Source: JACPPO01 sp965262505
Lineage (GTDB): Bacteria; Acidobacteriota; Vicinamibacteria; Vicinamibacterales; UBA2999
Reading direction: 5' to 3'
DNA: 64,000 bases
Assembly (NCBI GenBank): GCA_965262505.1
Contig: CBDHFM010000030.1
Location: 3,410,001 to 3,474,000 of the forward strand
The first letter of the stretch is position 1; every line of letters starts with the position of its first letter. A program made the position numbers and the translations under genes. The notes beneath the pieces are model-generated. The model searched no databases and was not told where the DNA came from. It worked only from the letters and a program-made list of their open reading frames with translations. This document shows, one piece after another, positions 61,884 to 64,000 of this stretch.

Positions 61884-62162
61884 CTACGAGACCTCGCCGC
61901 CAGGCAAGCCGGATTCGGAGCTGGCCCTGGTCTTGGAGTCGCCGAGGACGCGTCCGCGGATCCGGTCCAGAGACTGCCTATCGTCGCCCTGCGTTCGGAA
62001 CGCTCGTCGAGCGGCCTCGCCGATGGTCCTGACCTGGGCGGCGTAGCGGCGACAATGCCGGCACATCAGCAGGTGCGTTCGCAGCCGCAGGCGTGTCGTC
62101 CACGAGCCGGTACGCAGCTGGTCCTGTCCGATGGCCGTCGCCACGTCCTTGCATGTCAGCAT
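61884..62162 (-). CDS. Zinc-binding anti-sigma factor-like protein (92 aa)
   Basis: MLTCKDVATAIGQDQLRTGS, then LRTHLLMCRHCRRYAAQVRT shows the HxxxCxxC zinc site of zf-HC2/ZAS anti-sigma factors. No membrane segment follows, so it would be soluble. It starts 6 bp after the sigma factor stop on the same strand, an operon. Confidence 0.85.
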   Translation of the reverse strand: MLTCKDVATAIGQDQLRTGSWTTRLRLRTHLLMCRHCRRYAAQVRTIGEAARRAFRTQGDDRQSLDRIRGRVLGDSKTRASSESGLPGGEVS

Positions 62163-62168
62163 GGATCT

Positions 62169-62774
62169 CTACTTCCTAACACCTTTGGCTTCGAGGCAGT
62201 CTCGAACGCGATGTCGGATGCGGTGCAGCATCACACCGAGGTTAGTGACCGTAACGCCCAGCGCATTACAGATCTCTTCGGTCGAAAGCTCCTCGACTTC
62301 CCGCAGGGTGAAGGCAAGCGCCTGGCGGGGCGGCGCCCCGTCGAGGCAGGCGAAAATCTCCCGCTCCACCTGCTGATGATGAAGGGCGACATCCACCGGC
62401 AGCGGTGGCGTGCTCCAGCCGCCTGCCGCATCGAACCGGCGCTCGAACGCCTCATCGATCTCATCCATCTGCCGGTCTCGCTGACGGGCCCGGCGTGTCT
62501 CGGCGATCTTGTTGTACAGGATGCCGAACAGCCAGGTTCGCACGCGTGACCGTCCCTCGAAGTTCGGGGCCTTCTCGATGAAGGTGGCGAAGGTGTCCTG
62601 CGTGACGTCCTCCGCTTCCTGAGGACCGAGCCCCGCTCCGCGGGCCGCCCGGAGGACCTGGGCCAGATAGCTGTCGACGACGGTTTCAAGCGCGGCTGGA
62701 TCGCTCGACCGTATCCGCGCCACGAGGTCGGGATCCTCAGGCGTCGGCGCCGCCATGCCTGGACCCCTCGTCAC
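62169..62774 (-). CDS. ECF-type RNA polymerase sigma factor (201 aa)
   Basis: Region 2 (VARIRSSDPAALETVVDSYL, then AEDVTQDTFATFIEKAPNFE GRSRVRTWLFGILYNKIAET) and region 4 (LDGAPPRQALAFTLREVEEL STEEICNALGVTVTNLGVML HRIRHRVRDCLE) are complete. It directs RNA polymerase to promoters under control of the zinc-binding protein downstream. Confidence 0.92.
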   Translation of the reverse strand: MTRGPGMAAPTPEDPDLVARIRSSDPAALETVVDSYLAQVLRAARGAGLGPQEAEDVTQDTFATFIEKAPNFEGRSRVRTWLFGILYNKIAETRRARQRDRQMDEIDEAFERRFDAAGGWSTPPLPVDVALHHQQVEREIFACLDGAPPRQALAFTLREVEELSTEEICNALGVTVTNLGVMLHRIRHRVRDCLEAKGVRK

Positions 62775-62902
62775 GGCTCAGTCCCCCTTCTCTGACACGA
62801 CATGTAAGAAATGAGGTCTTCGTGGCACTCACTCACCGAAGCAGGACCGACGGGGGTCGTGGGCGGCTCCCGCGAAGAGGGCTTCCAAGAGGAGGAAGAG
62901 CG

Positions 62903-63358
62903 ATGACGAGCATCAAGTACGGAGTGTATGGCGGGTTGGCCGGCGGTGTCGTGTTTGGCGCCATGATGGGCATGATGGGCATGCTCCCCATGATTGGGAG
63001 CATGGCGGGGAGTCCGACGATCTGGGCCGGGTTTCTGGCGCACCTGATGATCAGCGCGGTCATCGGCGCCACGTTCGCGGTGCTGGTTGAGGCGACCGGC
63101 TTGCCCTCGGGAGCCGGCACCGGCCTGGGGTACGGGGCGTTGTGGTGGGTCCTCGGTCCGCTGACGTTGATGCCCCTGTTCATGGGGATGGGCCTCGGCG
63201 TCAACTGGAACACGGCGGCTGTCGCGCAGGCTGTGCCTAGCCTGGTGGGCCACCTGATCTTTGGTGGGATCTTGGGCTGGACGCACAGTCGGCTCGCCTG
63301 CGGGGCAGAGTGCCGACACGGGCATCATCGCCACGCCGACGCGGTCAGAGTTCCGTAA
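62903..63358 (+). CDS. Small integral membrane protein (151 aa)
   Basis: ATG 62903 follows GAGGAGGAAGAGCG. Four hydrophobic segments (YGGLAGGVVFGAMMGMMGML; WAGFLAHLMISAVIGATFAV; GLGYGALWWVLGPLTLMPLF; VGHLIFGGILGW) with Met/Gly-rich stretches are followed by a His-rich tail (CRHGHHRHAD). It resembles uncharacterised YagU-like/DUF1440-type proteins, and metal handling is only a guess. It is divergent from the sigma factor. Confidence 0.65.
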   Translation: MTSIKYGVYGGLAGGVVFGAMMGMMGMLPMIGSMAGSPTIWAGFLAHLMISAVIGATFAVLVEATGLPSGAGTGLGYGALWWVLGPLTLMPLFMGMGLGVNWNTAAVAQAVPSLVGHLIFGGILGWTHSRLACGAECRHGHHRHADAVRVP

Positions 63359-63489
63359 CCGCCCGCGACCGGGAGTCGGGCGCGGCCGGCACTCGGCGGC
63401 TGCGCCCGCCGCTCACCCGGACTACCGGTGTCCGTTTGCGGGGAGAGAGGGCGCTGCAGGATGCGGCGTACTCGATGCGGCAGCTGGCG
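63359..63489. other. intergenic, no gene seen
   Basis: Nothing recognisable between two convergent stops. Confidence 0.4.
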
Positions 63490-64000
63490 CTAACCGAACA
63501 TCAGCCAGCAGATGAGCGCCCCGACGACGGTCATCGAGAGGCCCCACGCAAGGAGCTTATTGAACAGCCCCCGGGGGTCGACGCCGGCCGGTATCCCGGC
63601 CATGCACAGCGCGCCGGTCGTGGAGAGCGGCGACAGATCGACCAGGTGAGACCCGAGATTCATCGCCGACGCGACGGCGATCGCGTCGAGACCGCCGAGC
63701 CGCTCGACCAGCCCCGGGACGGTCGGAAGGAACGCGGGCAACACGACGCCCGAAGTGCTGCTGTAGACGGAGACGACACCGGTGACGAACGCCACCACGG
63801 CGGTCACCGAGTTCGGCGTCGACAGGCGCACCAGCAGCTCCGTGAACAGCTCCAGACCCTGGGTTCTCTCCATCAGGGTGATGAGCACCGTCACGCCGCT
63901 CACCATCAACATCACACCCCAGGGCATGCCGCGGATCGCCTCTTTCTCGTCGGCCGCGCGGGCAAACGAGAGCAATGCCGCCCCGGTCAGCGCGGTCATG
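63490..64000 (-). CDS. SLC13/ArsB-type permease, C-terminal part (cut by window edge)
   Basis: At least four membrane segments are visible (WGVMLMVSGVTVLITLMER; SVTAVVAFVTGVVSVYSSTS GVVLPAFLP; LDAIAVASAMNLGSHLVDLS PLSTTGALCMA; GLSMTVVGALICWLMFG). Polar re-entrant motifs SSTSGVVLP and DLSPLSTTG are typical of the C-terminal half of MatC/SLC13-like carboxylate carriers. The gene's 5' part lies beyond the window. Confidence 0.72.
   Translation of the reverse strand, partial: MTALTGAALLSFARAADEKEAIRGMPWGVMLMVSGVTVLITLMERTQGLELFTELLVRLSTPNSVTAVVAFVTGVVSVYSSTSGVVLPAFLPTVPGLVERLGGLDAIAVASAMNLGSHLVDLSPLSTTGALCMAGIPAGVDPRGLFNKLLAWGLSMTVVGALICWLMFG

Noticed and set aside
61038..62549. 503-codon plus-strand frame across the MBL and sigma genes
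   Set aside because: It covers three well-supported minus-strand genes and has no domain.

Overview
The window is GC-rich DNA, very heavily loaded with insertion sequences. Several chromosomal-type genes recall Acidobacteriota (Vicinamibacteria-like) genomes: a long TonB receptor with an N-terminal carboxypeptidase-regulatory-like domain, an NHL-propeller lipoprotein, an MBL-fold hydrolase, and an ECF sigma/anti-sigma pair. The taxonomic call is an inference; no rRNA or complete tRNA gene is present.

The main structure is a set of nested insertions that can be rebuilt to the base. (1) A P4-type tyrosine integrase gene on the minus strand has its body at about 47.84-48.84 kb and its last codons at 2.22-2.33 kb. 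(2) It is split inside the codon of its predicted catalytic tyrosine by a 1394-bp DDE (rve-type) IS with a 5-bp target duplication TAGGC (2323-2327 and 47841-47845). (3) That IS is split by a 42,782-bp integrative element whose large serine recombinase (45470-47137) lies against its right end. The two ends (4354-4373 and 47120-47139) form imperfect 16-bp inverted half-sites around a shared core TCCA. (4) A 1329-bp IS256-family element also sits in the outer IS (2675-4003). A second copy of the same IS256 element sits in a second copy of the rve IS inside the big element (22397-25127). With insertions removed, both rve IS copies come to exactly 1394 bp, which supports the reconstruction.

Cargo of the 42.8-kb element, left to right: a truncated tyrosine recombinase; a HUH-type replication protein with two companion genes; a terminase-small-subunit-like gene; an OLD-like ATPase (candidate defence gene); a secreted reprolysin-like metalloprotease; a TonB-dependent receptor; a bifunctional type IIL (MmeI-like) restriction-modification enzyme with an overlapping unknown partner and small upstream genes; a plasmid RepA gene plus three RepA tail remnants; an IS630 element carrying its own HTH gene; a Sel1-repeat protein; small secreted proteins; a DUF2806 protein; many IS elements; a zinc-ribbon protein; and the serine recombinase. 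Five 30-bp palindromes of the form GTGTCGCAAACG/CGTTTGCGACAC, found at the start codon of serine-resolvase gene fragments, delimit the protease, receptor and other cargo blocks. They look like recombination sites of a modular capture process. A separate 20-bp palindrome occurs five times.

Right of the element (49-64 kb) are a RecD2 helicase, an IS1-like element, an SNF2 helicase with its SWIM zinc-finger partner, a 159-bp MITE that has beheaded a BrnT toxin gene, BrnA, a decayed tRNA-Ser-type integration site with repeated tRNA 3' ends around an NHL-propeller lipoprotein gene, a GIY-YIG protein, an MBL-fold enzyme, an ECF sigma/anti-sigma pair, and two membrane proteins, the last cut by the window edge. 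Left of the element (1-2.3 kb) are IS remnants, an old tRNA/tmRNA-type att site and a gene fragment of a YugP-like metallopeptidase.
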